Shown: positions 1 to 8,354 of the stretch, one piece after another
Layout of the letters: the number at the start of each line of letters is the position of its first letter
How positions within the stretch are numbered: position 1 is the first letter of the stretch
NCBI GenBank assembly: GCA_036843405.1
Contig: DAITSJ010000007.1
Coordinates: forward strand, 62,001 to 126,000
Direction of reading: 5' to 3'
Length of the DNA: 64,000 nt
DNA from: DGNJ01 sp002388905
GTDB lineage: Bacteria > Pseudomonadota > Gammaproteobacteria > Pseudomonadales > Porticoccaceae
Translations under genes and position numbers: made by a program
Notes under the pieces: generated by a model
What the model saw: the letters and a program-made list of their open reading frames with translations, nothing else
Told to the model about the DNA's origin: nothing
Database searches by the model: none

Positions 1-455
1 GCCAGCATGGGCAGTGCCCGGGTAAAAACCGTCCAGCCCAGGGCCGCCAGGGTCAGTGCCCAGACCATGGCGATCAGCGCAAACTGCCGGCCCTCGGCGA
101 TATTGAGCAGGTCGGCCGCAAGCCAGGCGCCGGCGGCAACCAGGGCGGCAGGAATGGCCCATGGGTTTGTGGCGGGTGCAGCGCCCGTGAAGTCGCCCCG
201 ACGGTGCCAGAGCAGGTAAAGAAAAACCGGCATCACCACCCAGCCATACTGGTAGGTGGCGTTGTTGTCCCAGATGGCCATCATTGCCAAAAGGCTGTCC
301 GCGTGCGCGGCGATTGTCAGCGCCAGTGCGGCCGCCAACAGGGTCAGCGCGCTACCCCACCCGGCCTGCCCCCGAAAAGGAACAGCGATTGCGCCCGGTG
401 GGCGGCCTTTTGGCGTTGGACAAACGGCGCTGGCGGGTACTGCGGTCTCGGTCAT
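1..455 (-). CDS. Exosortase, N-terminal part (runs off the left edge)
   Basis: A minus-strand reading frame opens at an ATG (453-455) and stays open for about 151 codons to the window edge. The translation has hydrophobic segments and, near residue 60, the stretch WDNNATYQYGWVVMPVFLYL followed by LWHRR. This fits the exosortase N-terminal pattern (W...TF.HG..V.P...YL.W.RR). Exosortases are multi-pass membrane cysteine proteases/transpeptidases that process proteins with short C-terminal sorting signals. The catalytic Cys, Arg and His lie beyond the edge and cannot be checked. The start overlaps the stop of the hydroxylase upstream (ATGA), so the two are probably translationally coupled. The tiny secreted protein at 1328-1525 is the obvious candidate substrate. 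Family assignment rests on the N-terminal third only; the subtype is unknown. Confidence 0.7.
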   Translation of the reverse strand, partial: MTETAVPASAVCPTPKGRPPGAIAVPFRGQAGWGSALTLLAAALALTIAAHADSLLAMMAIWDNNATYQYGWVVMPVFLYLLWHRRGDFTGAAPATNPWAIPAALVAAGAWLAADLLNIAEGRQFALIAMVWALTLAALGWTVFTRALPML

Positions 456-1297
456 ACCAGTCGTGGTTTATCGTTGCTGCCGCTCTCTGGCACTTTATTT
501 GTGCCGGTCGACAGAAAAGGCTGCAACAGCACCCGGTGGAGCCGGTTGTCTCGCGGCTCACGAAAATCCTCGATTCCCAGCACCTGCCTGTTGCCTTTAA
601 CGGTTGCATTTTCCCTGTGAAGGGAACCGAAAATCCGGTCCCAGAGGGTAATTACCAGTGCGAAATTGGTATCTGTTTCGCGTCGGTCCGCGTAATGGTG
701 AACCACATGGAAGGCGGGGGTTACGACGATATTCCTGAGAGCGCCGTCGAGCCATTGCGGCACTTCGATGTTGGCGTGGGAAAGAACGACCACGGCGGTG
801 GCGATCAGGCTGTATAAGAGCACCGCTTCCGGCGGTATGCCCAACAGATAGATCACGGCGAACAGGCCGGCAATACTGAGCATCACTTCCAGTGGGTGAT
901 GGCGTTCGCTGGTGGTGAAATCGATCTCCACGTCCGAGTGATGGACCCGGTGCAGCCGCCAAAGAGCGGGCACGGCGTGCATGAGGCGATGTTCCCAGTA
1001 TTTCCAGACATCCAATAGCAAAATACCGGCAACCATGCCGGCAGCCGCGGGTACTCCAAGAAACGTCAGCAGACCCGTTTCCGCCTTCTGGGCGCCAAGG
1101 GCGGCGACCAGGGCCGACAAAGGCACCAGCAGCTTTTGCAGGCCGAACTGGAAACCGAACAGGGCCAGATTGGTGGACCACCTGCCGGTCACCGGTTGCA
1201 GAGTCGGGCGGCATGGCTTGAGCAGTTCCGCCACTGCCGCCGCTCCGACGATGCCGCAGAAAACAAAGGGCAACAAGCCGGCAAGATAGCCGAGCAT
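452..1297 (-). CDS. Sterol desaturase / fatty acid hydroxylase family membrane protein
   Basis: The 281-residue protein has several hydrophobic segments and the three histidine clusters of the di-iron fatty acid hydroxylase superfamily: HRLMH (HX3H), HRVHH (HX2HH) and HVVHH (HX2HH). It should sit in the inner membrane and hydroxylate or desaturate a lipid, sterol or carotenoid. The length is normal for bacterial members. It lies between a tiny exosortase-substrate-like protein (30 bp upstream) and the exosortase (4-bp overlap downstream), so all three look like one transcript. A lipid-modifying enzyme in an exosortase operon suggests that processing may involve a lipid or envelope precursor; that is inference. 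A weak AGG-type ribosome site precedes the start. Confidence 0.85.
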   Translation of the reverse strand: MLGYLAGLLPFVFCGIVGAAAVAELLKPCRPTLQPVTGRWSTNLALFGFQFGLQKLLVPLSALVAALGAQKAETGLLTFLGVPAAAGMVAGILLLDVWKYWEHRLMHAVPALWRLHRVHHSDVEIDFTTSERHHPLEVMLSIAGLFAVIYLLGIPPEAVLLYSLIATAVVVLSHANIEVPQWLDGALRNIVVTPAFHVVHHYADRRETDTNFALVITLWDRIFGSLHRENATVKGNRQVLGIEDFREPRDNRLHRVLLQPFLSTGTNKVPESGSNDKPRLV

Positions 1298-1327
1298 CGT
1301 CTTTTTACCTGATAGCGGGGGGAGCCG

Positions 1328-1525
1328 TTAGCGCTTACGCTTGACGATCCAGATTCCCGCCACCACTCCGGCTGTCGCCAGGGCCGCCAGGCCTCCGCCG
1401 CTGAACGGGACCACTGTACCCAGGGCGCTGCCCACGACCTGGCCGGCGGGAACACCCAGGGGTGCACTGGCCAGGGCATCGGCGGCCATCAGGGTGGCCG
1501 GGATAATAGCCATCAATCTAAACAT
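1328..1525 (-). CDS. Miniature secreted protein with exosortase-type C-terminal sorting signal
   Basis: The predicted protein is 65 residues. I chose the ATG at 1525 because a GAGG site lies 7 bases upstream and because it opens directly into a signal peptide (MFRLMAIIPATLMAADALASA). After about 15 residues of mature sequence comes VVPFSGGGLAALATAGVVAG, then IWIVKRKR. This is a tripartite C-terminus: short motif (VPFSGGG), hydrophobic helix, basic end, as in PEP-CTERM-like substrates. Between signal peptide and tail there is almost nothing left, so the protein would be a very short peptide after processing. It heads an operon with the hydroxylase and exosortase. The motif is not the classical VPEP; the exact sorting-signal class is not recognised. 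Confidence 0.65.
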   Translation of the reverse strand: MFRLMAIIPATLMAADALASAPLGVPAGQVVGSALGTVVPFSGGGLAALATAGVVAGIWIVKRKR

Positions 1526-1586
1526 GGTATACCTCGCTCTTGTTATCGGTAACGTCGCGGAGTGCGACGCCAGGCACAGGATAGAG

Positions 1587-1604
1587 CAGCAAATTTCAGG
1601 CCAA
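1587..1604 (-). promoter_or_regulatory. Candidate sigma-54 (-24/-12) promoter for the exosortase cassette
   Basis: Read on the minus strand the site is TTGGCCTGAAATTTGCTG. The GG (1602-1601) and GC (1590-1589) are separated by exactly 10 bases, as RpoN promoters require, and the flanks TTGGC and TTGC fit the consensus. Transcription would start near 1577, about 50 bases before the small-protein ATG at 1525. Exosortase/PEP-CTERM systems are often controlled by RpoN with PrsK/PrsR, which supports the call. It is a sequence match only. Confidence 0.5.
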
Positions 1605-1828
1605 TCGAAAAAAGTTAGAGGAAAACAAAAGGTTGGGTGTTTTGGGGTGCGAATTTCCGAATCGGGTGTAAAGAAAGCTGGCAGTATCGAATCCGAAACT
1701 CCCATAGCTCGGAGCAGGAAGCCGCCGGAGGATTTTCTCGCCAGATCGATGGTCCGGATGCGCGGAAGTCGTGTCCAGCGCAGGACAACGAAACTGATCG
1801 GACACCGTTTCGCCGGACCAATTCCGAC

Positions 1829-1864
1829 GCACCTTCAAATAGAGAGGGATATCGATTTGAGTGC
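1829..1864. repeat. Imperfect palindromic intergenic repeat (copy 1)
   Basis: The segment reads GCAC-CT-TCAAATAGAGA, GGGA, TATCGATTTGAGTGC. It is an imperfect version of the perfect 34-bp hairpin at 12879-12912, sharing the GGGA loop, the CAAATAGA core and the TTTGAGTGCC edge. The bases that follow (CCGGGTT) are shared with the neighbouring repeats near 12.75-12.95 kb. Two copies in intergenic DNA 11 kb apart suggest a dispersed palindromic (REP-like) family. Confidence 0.6.
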
Positions 1865-1935
1865 CGGGTTGGTAGTACTTATCATCCTGTAAAATAAATT
1901 GGATTTTTACCCACACCCAATAAGGAAAGGAGATA

Positions 1936-2385
1936 ATGCCTATGCCAGGCATCCAACTGACCGACGACATGGTCGAAATGATCAGCCGCGCCATCGATAC
2001 CGACAATGTGATGGTTTTGGCGGTGGTGGATAAAAACAATCGGCCCTCCCTGACTTTCCGGGGAAGCACAGCCGTTTATGGTCCCGACCAGCTCAGCCTC
2101 TGGGTACGCAATGCCGGCGGCGACACCATCCGGGCCATCGAGCACAATCCCCACGTGGCCATGATGTATCGCTCGAAATCCGTGCCGTTTCTTGAGTTCC
2201 GGGGCAGGGCGCGGGTGGTTGCCGACCCTGAAGAGAAAAACCGCGTCTTTGACCTGGCCCATGAGAAAGAACAGCAGGGGGACCCCGAACGCAAGGGCAC
2301 CGCTGTCATTATCGACCTGGACAGGGTCAACGGTGTGATCGGTTTCGATGACAACGGCCCGGTCTGGTGCAATATGGAGCGCTGA
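1936..2385 (+). CDS. Pyridoxamine 5'-phosphate oxidase-like split-barrel flavin-binding protein
   Basis: The 149-residue protein looks like the PNPOx-like split beta-barrel family, single-domain FMN/F420-binding proteins that reduce or bind small molecules in the cytoplasm. Visible family features are the early strand MVLAVVDKNNRPSLTFRGS, the central segment AMMYRSKSVPFLEFRGRARV and a C-terminal strand GVIGFDDNGPVWC. The ATG at 1936 has an AAGGAGATA ribosome site directly upstream; a second Met at codon 3 is possible. It stands alone, converging on the GMC oxidoreductase. The specific substrate cannot be told from the sequence. Confidence 0.75.
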   Translation: MPMPGIQLTDDMVEMISRAIDTDNVMVLAVVDKNNRPSLTFRGSTAVYGPDQLSLWVRNAGGDTIRAIEHNPHVAMMYRSKSVPFLEFRGRARVVADPEEKNRVFDLAHEKEQQGDPERKGTAVIIDLDRVNGVIGFDDNGPVWCNMER

Positions 2386-2481
2386 GGCGCACAGGGATCT
2401 GCTGCTGACGATTTCCTCGAGTCCGCCCGGCCATTTGCCTGGGTGAATCGATTCCTCAGGGGCCTGCACAAACCTATGAAA

Positions 2482-2511
2482 AGCAATCAGGCCAGCAAAT
2501 GCCTGATTGCT
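2482..2511. terminator. Bidirectional stem-loop terminator between convergent genes
   Basis: AGCAATCAGGC (2482-2492) pairs perfectly with GCCTGATTGCT (2501-2511) around an 8-base loop. On the minus strand the stem is followed by TTTTC, so it best fits termination of the GMC oxidoreductase transcript. It lies between the convergent genes ending at 2385 and 2538. Confidence 0.65.
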
Positions 2512-2537
2512 ATAGTGTTGACGATTTTTGCGGATGT

Positions 2538-4178
2538 TCAGCCGGCCTTGCGCTGTTCCCCGGTGTTTCGGTCTTCCAGGATAAATTGGGCGGCCCGCCT
2601 GCCGGCGGCCATGGCCGGCGCATTGGTGTTGCCGGAGGGCAGTTCCGGGAAAATGGACGTGTCCACCACCCTTAGGCCGTCGACGCCGCGCACACGGGTT
2701 TGGGGGTCCACCACCGACTCCTGATCGGAGCCCATGCGGCAGGTGCCGGAGACGTGGTAGGCGGTGGCGCCCAACGTCTTGTAGGCCTCGAGGATCTCGT
2801 CGTCGCTCTGTACATCGGGCCCCGGCTGGACCTCTTCGACGATGAAGTCCTTCAGGGCGGGTTGCCCCGCGATCCTGCGGATATAGCGCACCATGGCCAC
2901 GGACGCGGCCTGATCCTCGGGGTCGCTCAGGTAGTTGACCTCGATATGGGGCTGGTCGCCGGCGTCGGCGGAGGTGATATAGAGCTGCCCCTGCGACCGG
3001 GGATGCATGTGGTAGCCGCCGACGGTGAAGCCGGGCTCCTTGTCCAGTTCCGGCCCCTTGGGCCCATTGTGCAGTGACCACAGGCCGACGCCCAACTGGC
3101 AGTCGGGCCGGTCCAGGCCTTCCCGGCTCTTGATGTAGGCGAGCATTTCCTGGGAGCCGTGGGCCAGGGGGCCGCTGCGGGTGACCAGGTACCGGAGCAG
3201 GTTCCACAGTAATCGCGGTCCCTGGAAAGCGCTGTTGAGGCTGCCCCGGGTAACCCGGTACTGGACCATGAAGTTGCAGTGTTCGCGCAGGTTCTGGCCC
3301 ACCTGGGGCAGGTCCGCGACTACCTGTATGCCCGCTTCCTTCAACCGTTCGGCGGGGCCGATGCCGGAGAGCTGGAGCAGCTTGGGCGACTCGATGGCGC
3401 CGCCGCAGAGAATCACCTCCCGGTTGCTCGCGATAGTGTGGCCGGCGCCGCTTTTGTCCCGGACAGCCACGCCCACGGCCCTGGTGCCCTCGAAGAGAAC
3501 CCGCTCCACGCGGGTGTCGCTGATCACGGTCAGGTTGGGGCGGGTCATTGCCGGGTGCAGGAAGGCCTTGGCCGCACTCTGCCGGGTACCCTCCCAGATG
3601 GTCCGCGGCTGGTAGCCGGCACCGCCATCGGCGGCGTTGTTGGTGTCGGGCACCCGGGGTGTGCCGGCCTGGTCGCAGGCATCGAGAAAGGCCTCGCACA
3701 GGGACTTGGGTCCGGGCCCGGAGATATCCGGCGGATGGCCGGAGATGCGCAGGGGACCGCCAACGCCGCGCTCTTCCGACTCGCCAAACTCGTGATGCTC
3801 GTTGGCCTTGAAGCAGGGCAGCAGGTCGGCCCAGCTCCAGCCGGCACAACCCAGCTCGCCGGCCCAGCGGTTGTAGTCGCCGGCAAAGCCGCGGGCGTAA
3901 ACCAGGCCGTTAATGGAACTGGAACCGCCGATAACATGTCCCTTGAGCCAGGTCTCCTTCGCGCCGCCCGGGCGGTGCACGTCATAGGCCCAGACGTGGG
4001 GATTGCCCGGGGCGAGCAGCTTGCCGATCCCCCGGGGCATATCGATCAGCGGGCTCTTGTCCATGGGGCCGCTCTCGATCACCACGACGGTGTTGTCCGG
4101 GTCCGCCGACAGTTCGCTGGCAAGGACACAGCCGGCGGAACCGGCGCCCACGATAATGTAGTCCGCACTGTCGATCAT
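2538..4178 (-). CDS. GMC family oxidoreductase (choline/alcohol dehydrogenase-like)
   Basis: The 546-residue protein is a full-length glucose-methanol-choline flavoenzyme. The N-terminal ADP-binding motif is VGAGSAGCVLASELS. GMC signature regions include GGSSSINGLVYARG (FAD contact) and AIESPKLLQLSGIGP. The catalytic His and Asn appear near the C-terminus in TAYHVSGTCRMG and SGNTNAPAM. Members oxidise primary alcohols, passing electrons to the quinone pool or another acceptor. The ATG follows a GGGGAGAA ribosome site. It is 68 bp downstream of glcG on the same strand and could be the last gene of the glycolate transcript. Which alcohol it uses is unknown. Confidence 0.9.
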   Translation of the reverse strand: MIDSADYIIVGAGSAGCVLASELSADPDNTVVVIESGPMDKSPLIDMPRGIGKLLAPGNPHVWAYDVHRPGGAKETWLKGHVIGGSSSINGLVYARGFAGDYNRWAGELGCAGWSWADLLPCFKANEHHEFGESEERGVGGPLRISGHPPDISGPGPKSLCEAFLDACDQAGTPRVPDTNNAADGGAGYQPRTIWEGTRQSAAKAFLHPAMTRPNLTVISDTRVERVLFEGTRAVGVAVRDKSGAGHTIASNREVILCGGAIESPKLLQLSGIGPAERLKEAGIQVVADLPQVGQNLREHCNFMVQYRVTRGSLNSAFQGPRLLWNLLRYLVTRSGPLAHGSQEMLAYIKSREGLDRPDCQLGVGLWSLHNGPKGPELDKEPGFTVGGYHMHPRSQGQLYITSADAGDQPHIEVNYLSDPEDQAASVAMVRYIRRIAGQPALKDFIVEEVQPGPDVQSDDEILEAYKTLGATAYHVSGTCRMGSDQESVVDPQTRVRGVDGLRVVDTSIFPELPSGNTNAPAMAAGRRAAQFILEDRNTGEQRKAG

Positions 4179-4246
4179 GCTTTTATTCTCCCCGGGGTCA
4201 ATTTTAAGCGCCGGATAGTATCACAGGCTTGCCGGCGTTAAGGGTT

Positions 4247-4669
4247 TCAGGAATTTTTCAGGAAGTGGTCGATGCCCGCCTGGGCACAGTCCATGTCCTG
4301 TTGCGGCGTGCCGGAGCTCAGGCCAATCCCGCCCACCACGTCGCCGTCCACGGTCACCGGAAGGCCGCCGCCGACCACCATCAGGCGGCCGCCGATGGCG
4401 CTGTTGATGCCGAAGGCCAGGTTGCCGGGTACGCACACGGCGTTGTATTCGTGGGTGGCCTTGCGGGCCGCGGCGGCGGTAAATGCCTTGTCGATGGCAA
4501 TGGTGACACTGGTGGTCTTGCCGCCGTCCATGCGCTCGAAAGCGATCAGGTTGCCGGATTCGTCGGTGATGGCGATGCACATGGGTACGCCGATTTCCTC
4601 CGCCTTGGCGCGGGCACCGGCGATCAGCAACTGGGCGTCGGCCTGGGACAGTCGTTTGATGGTGAGCAT
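4247..4669 (-). CDS. glcG: GlcG/HbpS-like (DUF336) protein
   Basis: The start at 4669 is preferred over an upstream one because AGGAG lies 8 bases before it; this gives 140 residues. The protein has the DUF336 layout: an N-terminal TIKRLSQADAQLLIAGA helix, the ITDESGNLIAFERMDGG segment and a C-terminal VDGDVVGGIGLSSGTPQQDM glycine-rich turn. Homologues occur as GlcG in glc operons and as haem- or cobalamin-binding HbpS/PduO-like proteins. The role in glycolate use is not defined. It follows the malate synthase gene on the same strand with a 178-bp gap. Confidence 0.8.
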   Translation of the reverse strand: MLTIKRLSQADAQLLIAGARAKAEEIGVPMCIAITDESGNLIAFERMDGGKTTSVTIAIDKAFTAAAARKATHEYNAVCVPGNLAFGINSAIGGRLMVVGGGLPVTVDGDVVGGIGLSSGTPQQDMDCAQAGIDHFLKNS

Positions 4670-4847
4670 GGTGGTTCTCCTGTTTGTTGAATGGATTGAG
4701 CCGGGCAAAGTGTTGGCCTGTGACGGCGATCCAACCGGTGGTAGAGGGGAAAGTCAGACCCTTTGCCAGCCGTTCGCCCCGGCTTCGCGGCCAGGGGCCG
4801 CTCCCATACCGGTTAAAGCAGGGGTGGAAGCGGCTGCCGGCGAAAGC

Positions 4848-7025
4848 TTATTTTTCCGCGGCGCGTTTCTTGGCCTCCCGGCGCCAGGCGTGAAGCAACG
4901 GTTCGGTGTAACCGCTGGGCTGCTCCCTGCCCTTGAAAACCAGATCCCTGGCCGCCTGGAAGGCGGGCGATTTTTCGTAGTCGTCGGCCATCGGGTGGTA
5001 GTCGGGATCGCCGGCGTTCTGCTGATCCACGACTTTTGCCATGCGCTTGAGGGTTTCCTCCACCTGTTCGGCACTGCAGATGCCGTGGTGCAGCCAGTTG
5101 GCGATGTGCTGGCTGGAGATGCGCAGCGTCGCCCGGTCTTCCATCAGGGCCACGTCGTGGATGTCCGGCACCTTGGAACAGCCCACGCCGTGCTCGACCC
5201 AGCGCACCACATAGCCGAGGATGCCCTGGGCATTGTTGTCCAACTCCTCCTGAATGGCTTCCGGCGAGGGCTTGTCCCCGAGCAGGGGCAGGGTGATCAG
5301 GTCATCCAGGGTCGCCCGCTGCCTGCCCGCCAGTTTCGATTGCACCTCGGCCACGTCCACCTGGTGGTAGTGCATGGCGTGCAGCACGGCGGCGGTGGGC
5401 GAGGGCACCCAGGCACAGTTGGCGCCGGCTTCCGGGTGGTTGTGCTTGGTGGCCAGCATTTCCGCCATGGCGTCGGGCTTGGGCCACATGCCCTTGCCGA
5501 TCTGGGCATGGCCCTGGAGGCCGGCGGCGAGGCCAATGTCCACGTTCCAGTCCTCGTAGGCGGCGATCCAGCGCTCCTGTTTCATGGCGTTTTTGCGCAC
5601 CACCGGTCCCGCTTCCATGATGCTGTGTATCTCGTCGCCGGTGCGATCGAGAAAACCGGTATTGATAAAGATCACCCGTTCCCTGGCGGCGGCTATACAG
5701 GCCTTGAGGTTGAGGGTGGTGCGCCGCTCCTCGTCCATGATGCCGATTTTCAGGGTGTGGCGGGGCAGTTTGAGGATGTCCTCGATGCGGTCGAAAAGGG
5801 TGTTGGCGAAGGCCACTTCCTCTGGGCCGTGCATTTTGGGTTTGACGATATAAACGCTGCCCGCCCGGGAGTTTTTGGGATCGCCCTCCTTCTTGTTGAG
5901 GTCGTGCAGGGCGCACAGGCTGGTCACCAGGCCGTCGAGCATGCCCTCGGGAATCTCGTCGCCCCGGGCGTCGAGCACGGCGTCGGTGGTCATCAGGTGG
6001 CCGACGTTGCGCACCAGCAACAGGCTGCGGCCGGGAATGAAAAATGTCTCGCCCTCGGCATTCTTGTAGCGGCGATCGGGCTTGGCGCTGCGGGTCATCG
6101 TCTCGCCGCCCTTGTCGAACGTTGCCTTGAGGTCGCCCTTCATAAGGCCCAGCCAGTTGGTGTAGACCGCCACCTTGTCGTCGGCGTCCACGGCGGCCAC
6201 GGAGTCTTCGCAATCCTGGATGGTGGTCAGGGCCGCCTCCAGGAGCACGTCCTTGATGCCGGCGGCATCGTCGCGGCCGATGGGGGCCTCGGCGTCGATC
6301 TGGATTTCGATATGCAGGCCGTGGTGGGTCAGCAAAAGCGCGGAGGGAGACTCTTCGTCGGACTGGTAGCCGGCGAACTGAGCCGGGTCCGCCAGGCCGG
6401 CAGTGCCGTCATCGAAGACTGCCACCAGATTGCCGGATTCGATGCGAAAGCCGGTGGTGTCCGCCCAGCTGCGCTTGTCCGCCAGGGGAGCGGCGCGATT
6501 CAGGAATTCGCGGGCCCTGGCGATGACTTTTTCGCCCCGCACCGGATTATAGTCGCCGGCCTTGCCGGCGCCGTCGGTCTCGGGGATGGCGTCGGTGCCG
6601 TAGAGAGCGTCATAGAGGCTGCCCCAGCGGGCATTGACCGCGTTCAGCGCGAAGCGGTCGTTCATTACCGGCACCACCAGCTGGGGGCCGGCCAGGGTGG
6701 CGATTTCCGGGTCCACGTTGGCGGTGCTGACCCGGAAGTCGGCCACGTCGTCGGCCAGGTAGCCGATATCCTTGAGGAAGGTCTTGTAGGCAGCCGTGTC
6801 CACCAGCCCTGGGTTTTGCCGGTGCCACTGGTCCAGTTGTCGTTGCAACTCTTCCCGCTTTGCCAGCAGTTCCCGGTTGCGAGGCACCAGGTCGGCAAGG
6901 AGCCGGGCAAAGCCCTGCCATACCGATTCCGCGCCCAGCCCGGTTGCGGGAAGGATGGCTTTCTCGATCAGGTCAGCCAGCTGAGGGGCGACTTTGAGCC
7001 CCGCGCGCTCGATGTGGGTGTCCAT
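4848..7025 (-). CDS. glcB: Malate synthase G
   Basis: The 725-residue protein matches malate synthase G in length (about 720-730) and character from end to end. Recognisable segments include FALNAVNARWGSLYDALYGTD near the N-terminal third, TTIQDCEDSVAAVDADDKV, IGIMDEERRTTLNLKACI in the TIM barrel and the late GCSKVPDIHDVALMEDRATLRIS. It condenses glyoxylate with acetyl-CoA to malate in the cytoplasm, consuming the product of the glycolate oxidase encoded just upstream. An AAGGAG site precedes the ATG and only 12 bp separate it from glcF, so it is in the same operon. Confidence 0.96.
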   Translation of the reverse strand: MDTHIERAGLKVAPQLADLIEKAILPATGLGAESVWQGFARLLADLVPRNRELLAKREELQRQLDQWHRQNPGLVDTAAYKTFLKDIGYLADDVADFRVSTANVDPEIATLAGPQLVVPVMNDRFALNAVNARWGSLYDALYGTDAIPETDGAGKAGDYNPVRGEKVIARAREFLNRAAPLADKRSWADTTGFRIESGNLVAVFDDGTAGLADPAQFAGYQSDEESPSALLLTHHGLHIEIQIDAEAPIGRDDAAGIKDVLLEAALTTIQDCEDSVAAVDADDKVAVYTNWLGLMKGDLKATFDKGGETMTRSAKPDRRYKNAEGETFFIPGRSLLLVRNVGHLMTTDAVLDARGDEIPEGMLDGLVTSLCALHDLNKKEGDPKNSRAGSVYIVKPKMHGPEEVAFANTLFDRIEDILKLPRHTLKIGIMDEERRTTLNLKACIAAARERVIFINTGFLDRTGDEIHSIMEAGPVVRKNAMKQERWIAAYEDWNVDIGLAAGLQGHAQIGKGMWPKPDAMAEMLATKHNHPEAGANCAWVPSPTAAVLHAMHYHQVDVAEVQSKLAGRQRATLDDLITLPLLGDKPSPEAIQEELDNNAQGILGYVVRWVEHGVGCSKVPDIHDVALMEDRATLRISSQHIANWLHHGICSAEQVEETLKRMAKVVDQQNAGDPDYHPMADDYEKSPAFQAARDLVFKGREQPSGYTEPLLHAWRREAKKRAAEK

Positions 7026-7037
7026 GGGTTCTCCTTG

Positions 7038-8327
7038 TCAGGCAGTCTGGGAAAGTTCGGGGTGTTCGGTGTCGATTCGGTACCCGGGGTCCGCGAGGGC
7101 CCTGTCTATCAATTCAATCCAGTGGATCACCGGCAATGTGCTCTCTGTCTGCAGGTGGGTCTGGCAGCCAATGTTGGCGGTGGCAATGATATCAGGGTCG
7201 CCGCTGGTGAGAGCCTTGAGCTTGTTGGACCGCAGTTGTCTCGACAGTGCCGGTTGCAGGATCGAGTAGGTGCCCGCGGAACCGCAGCAAAGGTGACTGT
7301 CGGGCACCGGCAGGGTGTCGTAGCCGGCGGCGCGAAGCAGCCTTTCCACGGCGCCGGTGATACCCAGGCCGTGTTGCAGTGTACAGGGGGACTGAAATGC
7401 CACGCGTCCGCGACTTTCGGCGGTGATATTGGCCTGCCGGAGTTTGGCGGTCAGCGTTTTTTCCTCGCGTACCAGCAGCTCGGAAATATCGACGGTAAGG
7501 TCGGCGATTTTCGCGGCCCTTTCCCGGTAGCGGGTATCCCCGGCCAGGAGCTTGCCGTACTCGACGATATGGCTCCCGCAGCCGGAAGCGGTGCTTACCA
7601 CGGCCTCGGCACCGTCCTCGATGGCAGGCCACCAGGCGTCGATATTGCGGCGCATGTCCCGCTCCGCCGCCTCCTGGGCGCCCAGGTGAAAGCGCAGGGC
7701 GCCACAGCAGCCGTCGGCGGGCGTGGCCGCGACGCCGATACCCAGGGCATCCAGGACGCGCGCGGCGGCGGCATTGGTGGCCGGCGAAATGCCGGGCTGG
7801 ACACAGCCTTCCGGCATGACCACCCGGCGCTGGCGCTGGTGGTAGGGGCGGTCCAGGTGGTCCTGGCGGGGAGGAATTCTGGTTTTGAGCCTGCCCGGCG
7901 TCAGCGGCCTGAACAACTGGCCGGTGCGCACCAGGGCCGTGAACAACCGGCGCCGGGGCAGCACGGCCGTGAGCAGGCGACGGATCAGGCGCTGTTGCGG
8001 CGGGCGGCCCACCTGCTCGTCAACCACTTCCCGGCCGATATCCAGCAGGCGGTGATAGACCACGCCGGACGGGCAGGTGGTTTCGCAGGCCCGGCAGGTC
8101 AGGCAGCGGTCCAGGTGCAACTGGGTTTTTTCCGTGGCCGTCTCGCCTTCCAGGACGCTCTTGATAAGGTAGATGCGGCCCCGGGGCCCGTCCAGTTCGT
8201 CGCCCAGCAATTGGTAAGTGGGGCAGGTGGCCGTGCAGAAGCCACAGTGCACGCAACTGCGCAAGATGGAGTCCGCTTCCCGGCCCTTGTCCGTATCGCG
8301 AATAAAATCGGCCAGATTTGTCTGCAT
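7038..8327 (-). CDS. glcF: Glycolate oxidase iron-sulfur subunit GlcF
   Basis: The 429-residue protein has two [4Fe-4S] ferredoxin motifs, CVHCGFCTATCP (Cys25, 28, 31, 35) and CLTCRACETTCP (Cys75, 78, 81, 85). Two CCG-type repeats follow (ADGCCGAL near residue 200; SHLCCGSAG near 350). This is the standard GlcF plan. With GlcD and GlcE it oxidises glycolate to glyoxylate and passes electrons to the respiratory chain at the inner membrane. It lies 27 bp downstream of glcE. The ATG at 8327 has no strong ribosome site, so translation may be coupled to glcE. Confidence 0.95.
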   Translation of the reverse strand: MQTNLADFIRDTDKGREADSILRSCVHCGFCTATCPTYQLLGDELDGPRGRIYLIKSVLEGETATEKTQLHLDRCLTCRACETTCPSGVVYHRLLDIGREVVDEQVGRPPQQRLIRRLLTAVLPRRRLFTALVRTGQLFRPLTPGRLKTRIPPRQDHLDRPYHQRQRRVVMPEGCVQPGISPATNAAAARVLDALGIGVAATPADGCCGALRFHLGAQEAAERDMRRNIDAWWPAIEDGAEAVVSTASGCGSHIVEYGKLLAGDTRYRERAAKIADLTVDISELLVREEKTLTAKLRQANITAESRGRVAFQSPCTLQHGLGITGAVERLLRAAGYDTLPVPDSHLCCGSAGTYSILQPALSRQLRSNKLKALTSGDPDIIATANIGCQTHLQTESTLPVIHWIELIDRALADPGYRIDTEHPELSQTA

Positions 8328-8354
8328 AAAATGGTGCCAGTGCTCGGGTCGCTG

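Larger units (their letters stand above)
1526..1935. other. Intergenic region between divergent exosortase cassette and flavin-pocket gene
   Basis: This 410-base stretch has no convincing gene. It holds the candidate sigma-54 promoter (1587-1604, minus) and an imperfect palindrome (1829-1864) related to one at 12879-12912. A strong AAGGAG ribosome site sits just before the ATG at 1936. Short open frames here have no recognisable protein character. Confidence 0.6.

Noticed and set aside
1882..3849. A 655-codon minus-strand frame overlapping the GMC oxidoreductase in another frame
   Set aside because: Arg/Gly/Pro-rich translation with no domain; the real gene in the other frame has clear GMC motifs.
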